This document shows positions 1 to 8,356 of a stretch of DNA of 11,397 bases, piece by piece (position 1 is the stretch's first letter; the number at the start of each line of letters is the position of its first letter). The position numbers and the translations under genes were made by a program. The notes under the pieces were generated by a model that did no database searches, was not told the DNA's origin, and saw only the letters and a program-made list of their open reading frames with translations. The DNA lies in assembly GCA_035687745.1 (NCBI GenBank), contig DASRVA010000173.1:1-11397 (forward strand), in the 5' to 3' direction. The stretch comes from DASRVA01 sp035687745. Its GTDB lineage: Bacteria; Gemmatimonadota; Gemmatimonadetes; JACCXV01; JAHWKZ01.

Positions 1-934
1 CCTCCGGCACGCCGTCCCGATCGGCGTCGACGGCCTCCGGTCGAGGACGTGGCGGCGGGGTCTCTTCACGGACGTCCGGCTCCGCGGCCGGCGGCCGGAC
101 CGGTGCCTGCCCCGCGCGCGGATCCGGATTGCCGTCCCGATCCATGTCGATCGGGCACCCCGTCGGCCCGACGGCGAGCTGGGTCGGAGTCCGGACGCAG
201 CGGTCCAGCCGGTCCGGGACTCCGTCCTGATCGGCGTCCTCCCGCTCCGGTCGCTCCCGGGGCTCGGCGGGTGGTGGTCCGGGCGGGGGAGCCGCGGGAC
301 GCTCGTCCACGACAGGCTGGACGGCCGCTCGCCGCCCCCCGAACAGGAGCGAGAGCCCGGCCGATAGCTCCCAGTTGTGCCGCGGCTCCGGGTCGACGTC
401 CCCGCTCGCCGGGTCCACCACGTCCAGGAAGATGACCTGGTCCCTCACGTCGGCGCGGACCGCCCAGGTGGCGCCCTCGGGGCGGTTGCGGAAGCGGACC
501 CCGACCCCGACCGGGATCAGAAGCCCGGAGCTCTCCTCGAGGAGCGAGGCCCCGGGGGGGACGTCGTAGAGGCGGACCGAGGCCGTGCCGGCCCCGGCGG
601 CCAGCATCAGATCCGTCCGCGGCGACACCGGGGCCGCGTAGCCGATCTCTCCGCTGAAGAGCAGGAGATCGGCCGACACGTCGGCGGTTCCTCCGAGCGC
701 GACCTCCTGCGTTCGCACCCAGTCGAAGTTGCCGCCCACGGTGAGCCGCCACGGCGTCGTGTGGACGAGCCGCGCCCCGGCCTGGATGGAGCCCCCGCTC
801 TCCGGGAACAGGTCATCGAGAAGGGTCGCGCCGTGGACGTTGAGCTCCCACCCGGTCTGGGCGGAGGACGGCTCCGGGCGGATCGAGAGAACCGCCAGCG
901 CCGTCGCGAAGAGGAGGGCCGGACGGCGAATCAT
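1..934 (-). CDS. Outer-membrane beta-barrel protein with thrombospondin type 3 repeats, C-terminus cut by window edge (barrel paralog 1)
   Basis: This is an open frame of 311 codons from ATG at 934 that runs off the left edge without a stop. Residues 1-26 look like a signal peptide ending SSAQ. Residues 28-200 form a small barrel-like domain. It opens with GWELNVHG, has GGNFDW at 67-72, and ends at 187-200 with NWELSAGLSLLFGG, a typical last strand. A Pro/Arg/Glu linker follows (about 208-232), then Asp-rich calcium-binding repeats of thrombospondin type 3 kind: DADQDGVPD near 233, DMDRDGNPD near 263 and DADRDGVPE at the cut end, with Cys246 and Cys260. The same architecture is seen in the gene at 8357-9484. 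In OmpA-type proteins a peptidoglycan-binding domain may follow, but here it would lie outside the window. No Shine-Dalgarno precedes the ATG; TACACT lies 9 bases upstream. Function beyond an outer-membrane structural or adhesin-like role is unknown. Confidence 0.88.
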   Translation of the reverse strand, partial: MIRRPALLFATALAVLSIRPEPSSAQTGWELNVHGATLLDDLFPESGGSIQAGARLVHTTPWRLTVGGNFDWVRTQEVALGGTADVSADLLLFSGEIGYAAPVSPRTDLMLAAGAGTASVRLYDVPPGASLLEESSGLLIPVGVGVRFRNRPEGATWAVRADVRDQVIFLDVVDPASGDVDPEPRHNWELSAGLSLLFGGRRAAVQPVVDERPAAPPPGPPPAEPRERPEREDADQDGVPDRLDRCVRTPTQLAVGPTGCPIDMDRDGNPDPRAGQAPVRPPAAEPDVREETPPPRPRPEAVDADRDGVPE

Positions 935-943
935 GCGCCGGCC

Positions 944-949
944 AGTGTA
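944..949 (-). promoter_or_regulatory. Possible -10 element for a leaderless barrel paralog 1 transcript
   Basis: On the minus strand TACACT sits 9 bases before the ATG at 934, and no ribosome-binding site is visible between them. A -10 box at this distance would place the transcript start at or next to the start codon. No convincing -35 was found. The call rests on this one hexamer and on similar spacing at other genes of the window. Confidence 0.35.
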
Positions 950-1067
950 CCTGCCTGCCGTAGGCGGAGCAATCGAGCGCCGTCCACGGGCACACCGGAC
1001 GTGGTCGGAAGAGGCCCTACGTCGTCGTTTCGACCGGATCCGGCGTGCATCGTCACCTCCGAGCCCC

Positions 1068-1073
1068 CATATT
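1068..1073 (+). promoter_or_regulatory. Possible -10 element for the Ig-repeat gene
   Basis: CATATT ends 10 bases before the ATG at 1084 in an A/T-rich patch of otherwise GC-rich DNA. There is no Shine-Dalgarno upstream of that ATG, so transcription starting close to the codon is plausible. The 149-base gap 935-1083 separates this gene from the divergent barrel gene and must hold the promoters of both. Apart from these hexamers nothing else is recognised in the gap. Confidence 0.3.
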
Positions 1074-1083
1074 TCCCATCATC

Positions 1084-3306
1084 ATGAACCCCCCGACTAC
1101 CCGTCCCCCGGGGCGGGGGATCCTCGTCGCAGCAGGCCTCTTCGCGGCCCTCGCCACACCGCTCGCTCCTCCCCTCGCCTCGGATCTCGCGGCCCAGGAG
1201 GTGGCGCTCCAGTTCGTCACGGAGCCGACGAGCACCGGGGCCGGGCAGACGATCGCGCCGTTCACGGTCCGCGCCGTGGATGCCATGGGGATGCCCGCCT
1301 TCTACATCGGAAACATCACGGTCAGCGTGGCCTCGGGGCCGGGCGAGCTGGAAGGCACGACCACCCGGCTCACGCTCTCGGGCTCCGTCTCGTTCTCGGG
1401 GCTCACCATCGACGAGGCGGGGACGTACACGCTCCAGGCGACCTCGAGCCCGGAGCTCGCGCCGGCCACGAGCGCATCGTTCCAGATCTCCCCCGGCCCG
1501 CCTTCGGGCGCCACCTCCCAGATCACCGCGAGCCCGACCTCGATTCCCGCCAACGGGACCAGCACCTCGACGATCACCGTCCAGCTCCGGGACGAGTTCG
1601 GGAACGACCTGACGTCGGGCGGCGCAACCGTCGCCCTGTCGACGAGCCTCGGCACCCTGGGCGCGGTGACCGACAACGGAAACGGGAGCTACGCGGCGAT
1701 CCTGACCTCGTCGACCACGGTGGGCATGGCCACCGTGAGCGGGACCGTGAACGGCGAGAGCATCACCGACACGGCCACCGTCGCCTTCACCGCGCTTCCG
1801 GCTACCCAGCTGGATTTCGACCAGCAGCCGACCACGGAGGCCGCCGGCGCCACGATCACTCCGTCGATCACGGTGCGCGCCGAGGACGCGGTCGGGAACC
1901 TTGTCACGAACTTCACCGGCCCGGTGACGCTGGCGATCGCCAGCGGCCCGAGCGACGGGAGCCTCTCAGGGACGACGACCCGCACGGCGTCGGGCGGGAT
2001 CGCCACGTTCGACAACCTGTCGATCCAGCGGGCGGGGACTTACACGTTGCGCGCCAGCTCCGGAGCCTTGACCCAGGACACCAGCGCCCCCTTCCAGATC
2101 ACCCCCGGGCCGCCTTCCGGGGCCACGTCCGAGATCACCGCCAATCCCACCTCGATCGACGCCGACGGATCGAGCACCTCGACGATCACGATCCTCCTCC
2201 GCGACCCGTTCGGGAACGCGCTGACCACGGGCGGCGCCAGCGTCACGGCGTCGACGACCCTCGGCACGCTCGGCCCGGTGACCGACAACGGGAACGGCAC
2301 CTACTCCGCGAACCTCACCTCGTCGACCACGTCGGGCACGGCCACGATCAGCGGGACCGTAAACGCCGCGCCGATCGCCGACACGGCCACCGTGGACTTC
2401 ACGCTCGTCGGCGCCCCCACCCTGGTGATCCAGGTCCAGCCCTCGGACACGAGGGTCGGGCAGCCGATTTCCCCCTCGGTCGTCGTGCGCGTGGTGGACG
2501 GGCTCGGGAACACGCTCACGGGCTTTACGGGAAGCGTCACGGCGGCACTTTCCACGCGCCCCGCGGGCGCGAACCTGGATGGGGACACGGTCGAGCCGTT
2601 CCAGAACGGGGTCGCCACCTTCGACGATCTTCGGATCGATCTCGGGGGTACGGGCTATCGGCTGGGGTTCACGGCGCCCGGCGCGGTGGGCGTCGTGAGC
2701 TTGTCGTTCTCCGTCCTGTCGGGCGCAGCGTCGCCCGCGCTGAGCACGATCGTAGCCAGCCCGACGACGATCGCGGCCGACGGGATCAGCACCTCGACGA
2801 TCACCGTACAGCTCCGGGACGCGAGCGGCTTCCCGCTCTCGACCGGCGGCGACGACGTAACGCTCTCGACCACGCTCGGCACGCTGGGCGCGGTCCGGGA
2901 CGTGGGGAACGGGAGCTATACAGCGACCCTACGCTCTGCGACCACGGAGGGCACGGCACGCATCACCGGCACCGTCAACGGCGCGGCCATCACCGATGAC
3001 GCCACAGTGACCTTCGCGACCGGGAGCGCCGACCTCGAGGTCGAGGTCGTGGTAAGCGACGGATCGCCGGTCCTCGGCGGCGAGGTCGTCTACGAGCTGA
3101 CCGTCCGCAACCAGGGACCCGACGACGCCAGCGGGATCGCGCTGACCCATCCGCTGCCGCCGCGATTGCAGCTCGTCTCGGCGACCGCGAGCCAGGGAGC
3201 CTATTCGTCCGCGACCGGACTCTGGAGCGTCGGATCGCTGGACGAGGGCGCCGAGGCTAGGCTGACGATCGTTGTCCGGGTCCTCGCACCGGAGTCAGTG
3301 CCATGA
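1084..3306 (+). CDS. Exported multi-domain Ig-like repeat protein (invasin/Big_1-type repeats, C-terminal partial DUF11)
   Basis: A 740-aa secreted or surface protein. From ATG 1084 the first 38 residues form a signal peptide with Arg residues, an Ala/Leu core and the ending LAAQ. An in-frame GTG at 1045 would only add 13 residues before the signal peptide. The body is three copies of a 204-aa module. Each has a first beta domain (from residues 39, 243 and 447), with the motif AGTYTL in copies 1 and 2, and a second domain (from 139, 343 and about 547) with STSTITV, LGTLG and GNGSY/GNGTY, typical of Big_1/invasin domain 3. Residues 649-740 begin a DUF11 domain (VYELTVRNQGPDDAS, then LTIVVRVLAP) that stops early. 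Proteins of this kind are usually adhesins or rigid surface stalks. The stop overlaps the ATG at 3303 (ATGA). The substrate or partner cannot be read from the sequence. Confidence 0.85.
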   Translation: MNPPTTRPPGRGILVAAGLFAALATPLAPPLASDLAAQEVALQFVTEPTSTGAGQTIAPFTVRAVDAMGMPAFYIGNITVSVASGPGELEGTTTRLTLSGSVSFSGLTIDEAGTYTLQATSSPELAPATSASFQISPGPPSGATSQITASPTSIPANGTSTSTITVQLRDEFGNDLTSGGATVALSTSLGTLGAVTDNGNGSYAAILTSSTTVGMATVSGTVNGESITDTATVAFTALPATQLDFDQQPTTEAAGATITPSITVRAEDAVGNLVTNFTGPVTLAIASGPSDGSLSGTTTRTASGGIATFDNLSIQRAGTYTLRASSGALTQDTSAPFQITPGPPSGATSEITANPTSIDADGSSTSTITILLRDPFGNALTTGGASVTASTTLGTLGPVTDNGNGTYSANLTSSTTSGTATISGTVNAAPIADTATVDFTLVGAPTLVIQVQPSDTRVGQPISPSVVVRVVDGLGNTLTGFTGSVTAALSTRPAGANLDGDTVEPFQNGVATFDDLRIDLGGTGYRLGFTAPGAVGVVSLSFSVLSGAASPALSTIVASPTTIAADGISTSTITVQLRDASGFPLSTGGDDVTLSTTLGTLGAVRDVGNGSYTATLRSATTEGTARITGTVNGAAITDDATVTFATGSADLEVEVVVSDGSPVLGGEVVYELTVRNQGPDDASGIALTHPLPPRLQLVSATASQGAYSSATGLWSVGSLDEGAEARLTIVVRVLAPESVP
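1198..3033 (+). repeat. Three tandem 612-bp coding repeats (Ig-like domain pairs)
   Basis: Equivalent codons fall at 1198, 1810 and 2422 (start of the first domain) and at 1498, 2110 and 2722 (start of the second), so the period is 612 bp without net indels. Copies 1 and 2 are most alike; for example both carry PPSGATS at the domain boundary. Copy 3 has diverged, mainly in its first domain. The next phase position, 3034, falls at the start of the DUF11 domain. The unit encodes 204 residues. Confidence 0.85.
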
Positions 3307-3323
3307 TCGGGGAGAGGACCTCC

Positions 3324-3746
3324 ATGCGCGCACGGATCAGCGTTCTCGCCACCCTGTTGGCGACGGCCTGCAACGGCGTCGGCCCGTTCGAAGGAGGGCG
3401 AACCGACGGCCTCGCGGTCACCCCCCAGGCGGTCGTGCTGGGGGCGATCGGGGCCCGCCGACAGCTCGAGCTGACGAACGAGGACGGCGACCGGATCGAT
3501 GGCGACGGAGCGGTCTGGCGGTCCAGCGACCCGGGGATCGCGGCCGTGGACGGCTCGGGGATGGTGACCGCCTCGGGCGATGGTCAGGCCACGATCACCG
3601 CCGAGCTCGGCGCCCAGGAGGCGTCTGCGATCGTGACGGTCGCGGCGACGATCGAGCTCACGATCGAGGTCACCGCCGCCGATCAAGCCGACGCCGACGC
3701 CTCCGACAACCGCGTCGTGACGACGATCACGGTCCGGGAGCCCTAG
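3324..3746 (+). CDS. Small probable lipoprotein with a BIG2-type Ig-like domain and a DUF11-like tail
   Basis: A 140-aa protein. ATG 3324 is preferred because GGGGAGAGG lies 6 bases upstream. An alternative in-frame ATG at 3303 overlaps the previous stop and would put seven extra residues before the signal. Residues 1-16 read as a lipoprotein signal, with LLATAC giving a lipobox and Cys16 as the lipidated residue. The box is acceptable but not ideal, since Ala rather than Leu is at -3. Residues about 30-107 match the group 2 bacterial Ig-like fold: VTPQAVVLG, then WRSSDPGIAAVDGSGMVTA, then GQATITAELG and VTV. Residues 110-140 read like the end of a DUF11 domain (ADADASDNRVVTTITV). The preceding gene ends with a DUF11 lacking exactly this part. 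It is probably co-transcribed with 1084-3306. Its 3' end meets the TPR gene tail to tail. Confidence 0.7.
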   Translation: MRARISVLATLLATACNGVGPFEGGRTDGLAVTPQAVVLGAIGARRQLELTNEDGDRIDGDGAVWRSSDPGIAAVDGSGMVTASGDGQATITAELGAQEASAIVTVAATIELTIEVTAADQADADASDNRVVTTITVREP

Positions 3747-3754
3747 GCGAGGTC

Positions 3755-5350
3755 CTAGAACCGCGAAGCCGTCAACGTGACGTCCGCATTCTCCCAGGCG
3801 TTCCGGAGCCGTTCGCGCGCGGCCTCCGCCTCCGCTGCCTTCCCCTGCGCCTCGAAGGCCTGGATGATCCCGAACAGGGACCACCCGTTGTCGGGGAACT
3901 TGCCCAGGTCCTCCGCGAAGGCGTTCTCCGCCTCGGCCGGCCGCCCGGCCGCCAGGAGCGCCGCGCCCAGGTCGCGCCGGATCGGGCGGTTCCAGTACGC
4001 AGGCTCGGTGTAACGGAGGCTGTCCTCGAGATCTCGCGCCTGCTCGTAGTGGGCGATCGCCCCGTCGTAGTCACCCTGCCGGTACGCGATGTCGCCGCTC
4101 AGGGAGTGGATGGCGATCTGCATGACCGTCGCGGGCCATCCTTCGGTGAACGCCGTCGCGATCCGGCTCACCGAGTCGAGCTCCGCTTGTGCCTCGTCGG
4201 GGTGCTCGAGGGCGGCGTGCGCGACGCCCCGTGAGTAGTGGGCTAGGCCGGCCGCGAACGGGATGTCGGCGGGCGGCATCGGCTCGGCCAGCGTCTCGTC
4301 CCAGCGTCCGAAGGCGATCAGCGTGAGGTGTGGGTGGGCCAGCATCCTGGCCGCCTCGGGGCCGAACGCGCGTGCCAGGTCGTGGCTCATCTTCGCGGCC
4401 GCCTCGCGGGCGGTCTCGAGCGCCCGCTCACCCTGCCCGGCGTGCATCGACGCGAAGGAGAGGAAGTGATAGTTGTGGGGATAGTAGAAGGCCGGATAGA
4501 TCCCGGTCGGCCCCGTGTCCATGATGAAGGTCTCATCCTGATGGACGGCGTGCAGGTTCGACTGGATCGCGTCGTCGTAGCGGCCCACGCGGATGTAGAT
4601 GTGGGCCGGCATGTGGACGATGTGGCCCGCGCCCGGCATGAGGCCGGCCAGTCGCTCGGCGCACGGCACGGCGCGCTCGGGCTCGGCCGCCTCGACGGCG
4701 TGGATGAAGAGGTGGCACGCGCCCGGATGGGTCGAGTCGGCCGCGATCGCGCCCTCGAGCATGGCCAGCGTCTTGTCGTGGCCGGGGCGTAGCTCGCCCT
4801 CCGGCGTCCAGTAGTTCCAGGGGCTCAGGTTCATCCTCGCGTCGGCCGCCACCGTCGCCGCCTCGAGGTCGTCCGGATAACGCTCGGCCACCGCCGTCGC
4901 GGCGTCGGCCCAGGCCGAGTCGAGAGCCGCCCGCTCGACCGGCGGCACCTCCGCGTAGCGCTCAGCGATGGCGTCGATGAACGCGTCCTCGCGGTCGCTC
5001 GCGTGGTCCTTCCGGGCGAGCGCCTCCTGGACCGCGTTCCAGGCGGCGACCCCGCTCGTCGAGTCCATGGGGGCGTTGATGTTGGGGCCGTAGGCGTAGG
5101 CGATCCCCCAGTAGCACATGGCGCACTCCGGATCGAGCCGTGCGGCCTCCTCGAAGGCGCGGATCGCCTCGGCGTGGTTGAACGCCCACGTCAGCCTGAG
5201 GCCCTGGTCGAAGTACTGCTGGGTGAGGGGATTCTCGGTCGAGATCTCGTAATGATGGTCACCGAGATCGTCGTACAGCTGCAGCGTGTCCGGGGAAGCG
5301 TTGGAAACCGCCATCAGTCCGGCCGAGAACAGGCTCACGAGCGTGGACAC
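3755..5350 (-). CDS. Secreted His-rich tetratricopeptide repeat protein of unknown function
   Basis: A 531-aa protein. GTG 5350 is chosen because AAGGAGG lies 7 bases upstream and the product then begins with a short signal-like segment (about residues 1-19, LVSLFSAGLMAVSNAS). The frame stays open to 5395, but those 15 codons would precede the ribosome-binding site. TPR-like helix pairs are visible near 57-90 (WAFNHAEAIRAFEEAARLDP), 252-270 (RVGRYDDAIQSNLHAV), 417-445 (AYRQGDYDGAIAHYEQA) and 457-512. The middle is rich in His: H213/H217, H243/H246/H250, H292/H295 and H303, within the motifs HLFIHAVE, HIVHMPAHIY and PHNYHF. A CAMC pair lies at 76-79. Similar TPR proteins with these His motifs are common in Gemmatimonadota, Acidobacteriota and Bacteroidota as uncharacterised exported proteins. 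The histidines could bind a metal or heme-like ligand, but this is inference. It is transcribed separately from the dehydrogenase, with a 108-base gap. Confidence 0.85.
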   Translation of the reverse strand: MSTLVSLFSAGLMAVSNASPDTLQLYDDLGDHHYEISTENPLTQQYFDQGLRLTWAFNHAEAIRAFEEAARLDPECAMCYWGIAYAYGPNINAPMDSTSGVAAWNAVQEALARKDHASDREDAFIDAIAERYAEVPPVERAALDSAWADAATAVAERYPDDLEAATVAADARMNLSPWNYWTPEGELRPGHDKTLAMLEGAIAADSTHPGACHLFIHAVEAAEPERAVPCAERLAGLMPGAGHIVHMPAHIYIRVGRYDDAIQSNLHAVHQDETFIMDTGPTGIYPAFYYPHNYHFLSFASMHAGQGERALETAREAAAKMSHDLARAFGPEAARMLAHPHLTLIAFGRWDETLAEPMPPADIPFAAGLAHYSRGVAHAALEHPDEAQAELDSVSRIATAFTEGWPATVMQIAIHSLSGDIAYRQGDYDGAIAHYEQARDLEDSLRYTEPAYWNRPIRRDLGAALLAAGRPAEAENAFAEDLGKFPDNGWSLFGIIQAFEAQGKAAEAEAARERLRNAWENADVTLTASRF

Positions 5351-5415
5351 AGCGATTCCTCCTTGTGACGATCGAGTCCAACCTTGAAGAACCAACGTTT
5401 TTGCACGATGAAGCG

Positions 5416-5421
5416 AGTATA
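5416..5421 (-). promoter_or_regulatory. Possible -10 element of the TPR gene
   Basis: TATACT on the minus strand differs from the TATAAT consensus at one base and lies 65 bases before the GTG start at 5350. This leaves a leader of roughly 60 bases that ends in the AAGGAGG ribosome-binding site. The -35 region is not recognisable. The same hexamer is found before the peptidoglycan-binding gene at 10335-10340. Confidence 0.4.
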
Positions 5422-5458
5422 CGCGGTTCGTTCCCGGACCGCGAGCGAAGGGTCGGCC

Positions 5459-6600
<1,142 letters not shown>

Positions 6601-6604
<4 letters not shown>

Positions 6605-7272
6605 GGATCGCTCGAACCTAACGGCGTGGCCTCCATCCGTCCGCGCAGGAGGTCTTCGACCACACGATCGCCCGCCAGGTGCTCGCGGACGAGCCGTCCG
6701 GCGTCTTCCGGTCGCACGTAGCCGTACCACACGCCCTCCGGATACACGATCACGTTGCCGGCGTACTTGTGACCGCCGACATGGCTCGTCGCCCGTACCG
6801 GGACGTCGACACCCTCCGCCCGGCAGGCGGCCCGCAGGGCCTCGACGATGGGCGGCCCCCAGCACCCGCACCGTTCGTCGCGGCGACCGTGGACGCAGAC
6901 GAAGACCTGGCGTCCGGCGAGCGGAACGGCCGGAACGGCGTCGCACACCTTGCCGTCCTTCACGTGGGCCTCCAGGATCGCCTCCCAGCTCGTCTCCTCC
7001 ACGCGCCGGTACCGCACGGCGTCCGGGAAGACGAGCAGATCGAGCCCGCCCTCCAGCGAGGCCTCGTCCGTGGCGGTCAGCTTGGTCCCGCTCCGTTCGG
7101 CGTCGCTCGCCTCCCGAACGTCGCGCGCCATCCGTCCGAGAAGCCCCTCGGCCTCCTCGAGCCGGGCCGGCCACTCCCTGCCGCCCGTGCAGGCCAGGAG
7201 GTGGCGGTGATACGGCTTGACCGTGTCGGCGAGCGGCCACTCGCCACGACCCGTTGAGACGATCGCTCCCAT
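6601..7272 (-). CDS. Sucrase/ferredoxin-like (Suc_Fer, Aim32-type) [2Fe-2S] thioredoxin-fold protein
   Basis: A 223-aa cytoplasmic protein. Family hallmarks are HRHLLACTG at 22-30, VFVCVHGRRDERCGCWG at 123-139, TSHVGGHKYAGN at 162-173 and YPEGVWYG at 177-184. Cys126 and Cys135 (C-x8-C) and His164 and His168 (H-x3-H) have the spacing of the bis-Cys, bis-His [2Fe-2S] ligands reported for the yeast relative Aim32. A cluster-binding redox protein is therefore likely. The real partner is unknown: family names such as sucrase are historical and imply no sugar hydrolysis. The start at 7272 gives the family-like N-terminus. There is no Shine-Dalgarno, but TACCAT lies 8 bases upstream. The gene ends in an ATGA overlap with the acyl-CoA dehydrogenase, so the two form an operon, and an electron-transfer link between them is an attractive inference. 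It is divergent from the permease at 7336. Confidence 0.88.
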
Positions 7273-7280
7273 GACGCGAC

Positions 7281-7286
7281 ATGGTA
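7281..7286 (-). promoter_or_regulatory. Possible -10 element for a leaderless ferredoxin-dehydrogenase operon
   Basis: On the minus strand TACCAT ends 8 bases before the ATG at 7272. No ribosome-binding site is present between them. It lies in a 63-base gap shared with the divergent permease gene. Confidence 0.35.
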
Positions 7287-7321
7287 GCGCTCGCCGCGGG
7301 GCGGCGCAGGAGAGCGACCCG

Positions 7322-7327
7322 TAGATT
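7322..7327 (+). promoter_or_regulatory. Possible -10 element for a leaderless permease transcript
   Basis: TAGATT ends 8 bases before the ATG at 7336. The only Shine-Dalgarno-like run (AGGAG, 7308-7312) is over 20 bases away, too far to direct this start. The spacing mirrors that of the divergent operon across the same 63-base gap. Confidence 0.35.
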
Positions 7328-7335
7328 CCCGCGCC

Positions 7336-8235
7336 ATGCGATCGGAGCGGATCGGCGCGCTGGCCATCGTCGCCTCGGCGGTCGGCTACGGCTTCGTCTC
7401 GGTGCTGCTGAAGCTGGCGCTCGAGGCCGGAGCCCGACCGCTGCCGCTCGCCGCCTGGCGGTTCGTCCTCGCGGCGGTCGCGGTCTGGCTCCTCCTCGCC
7501 GTCCGACGTCGGCCGCTCCCCTCGCGGGCCTCCGTGCCCCGCCTCGTCGGGCTGGGCGCGCTCTATTCGATGGACGCGCTCCTCTTCACGATCGCGCTCC
7601 AGTGGGTGGCCGCGTCCACGGCCACGCTGGTCTTCTACGCCTACCCGGTCGCGGTCGTCCTCCTGGCCGCGGCGTTCCTGTCGGAGCCGCTCACCCGCCG
7701 GCGGCTCCTTGCCTGCGGCCTGACCGTGCTCGGCTGCGCGCTGACGGCGGGCGGGAGCCCGGAAGGCGGACGGCCGCTCGGAATCCTGCTCGTCCTGCTC
7801 GCGATGTCGGCCCTCGCCGTGTACATCGTGACCGGCCGACGGATCCTGGCGCGCGAGCCCGCCCACGCGAGCGCGGCCGTCATCGTCACGGCAAGCGCGG
7901 CGATCCTGGTGATGGTCGCCGTCGCGGCAGGCGAGACGGAACTCGGGGGAGGGACCCGGGCGGTGGTTCTCGTGCTCGTGCTCTCGATCGTCTGTACGGC
8001 GTTTCCCATCACGCTCTTCGTGGTCGGCCTGCAGCGCGTGGAGGCGGGTCGGGCCGCCATCCTCAGCACGCTCGAGCCGATCGTCACCGTGATCGTCGCC
8101 GCGGTCCTCCTCGCGGAGCGGATTGCGCCGATCCAGGTGGCCGGCGGCGTCGCGATCCTGGGCGGGGTCCTGGGACTCCGCAGCGAACGACCGCTTCCGG
8201 AGACCGAGCGGGTCACGCCCCTCGACTCGCCATGA
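7336..8235 (+). CDS. EamA-family (drug/metabolite transporter superfamily) permease
   Basis: A 299-aa inner-membrane protein, the usual length for a two-EamA-domain transporter with ten membrane helices. Hydrophobic helices begin at residue 7 (IGALAIVASAVGYG) and recur throughout. The first EamA half covers about 7-133 and ends with the typical FLSEPLTRRRLLACGLTVLG. The second covers about 147-282 and contains the matching VLLAERIAPIQVAGGVAILGG. Short Arg-rich loops between helices fit the positive-inside rule. Family members export amino acids, nucleobases or other small metabolites, and the substrate cannot be told from sequence. The start at 7336 is right before the first helix. The gene stands alone, divergent from the ferredoxin operon, and is followed by a hairpin at 8248-8274. 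Confidence 0.93.
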   Translation: MRSERIGALAIVASAVGYGFVSVLLKLALEAGARPLPLAAWRFVLAAVAVWLLLAVRRRPLPSRASVPRLVGLGALYSMDALLFTIALQWVAASTATLVFYAYPVAVVLLAAAFLSEPLTRRRLLACGLTVLGCALTAGGSPEGGRPLGILLVLLAMSALAVYIVTGRRILAREPAHASAAVIVTASAAILVMVAVAAGETELGGGTRAVVLVLVLSIVCTAFPITLFVVGLQRVEAGRAAILSTLEPIVTVIVAAVLLAERIAPIQVAGGVAILGGVLGLRSERPLPETERVTPLDSP

Positions 8236-8247
8236 TCCGCGAAGGCT

Positions 8248-8274
8248 GGTCCAGTGTCAGCCATCTGACGGACC
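8248..8274 (+). terminator. Hairpin after the permease gene, likely terminator
   Basis: GGTCC and GTCAG (separated by a 3-base bulge) pair with CTGAC and GGACC around a CCAT loop, giving ten base pairs 13 bases after the permease stop. A short T-containing stretch (CGGTTTCTCGT) follows rather than a clean T-run. It is therefore probably an imperfect intrinsic terminator, though a regulatory hairpin is possible. Confidence 0.5.
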
Positions 8275-8277
8275 CGG

Positions 8278-8306
8278 TTTCTCGTACCTCCGATACTGTC
8301 TATATT
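8278..8306 (+). promoter_or_regulatory. Possible promoter of barrel paralog 2
   Basis: TATATT at 8301-8306 is a good -10 hexamer in a T-rich patch. TTTCTC at 8278-8283 is exactly 17 bases upstream but is a weak -35. The predicted leader is about 45 bases and ends in the ribosome-binding site AAGGAG at 8344-8349, 7 bases before the ATG at 8357. Confidence 0.4.
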
Positions 8307-8356
8307 CTTCTTGCCCCATCGCGGACCCCTTCATTCCGACAACAAGGAGTCTTCCG

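Noticed and set aside
377..1087. Open frames on the plus strand at the left edge
   Set aside because: They are antisense to barrel paralog 1, which has a signal peptide, barrel motifs shared with three other genes and type 3 repeats.
729..2999. A 756-codon open frame on the plus strand overlapping the Ig-repeat gene
   Set aside because: Its product is dominated by Arg, His, Gly and Asp with no domain. It is an out-of-frame shadow of the repetitive Ig gene, whose own frame encodes a signal peptide and clear Ig-like repeats.
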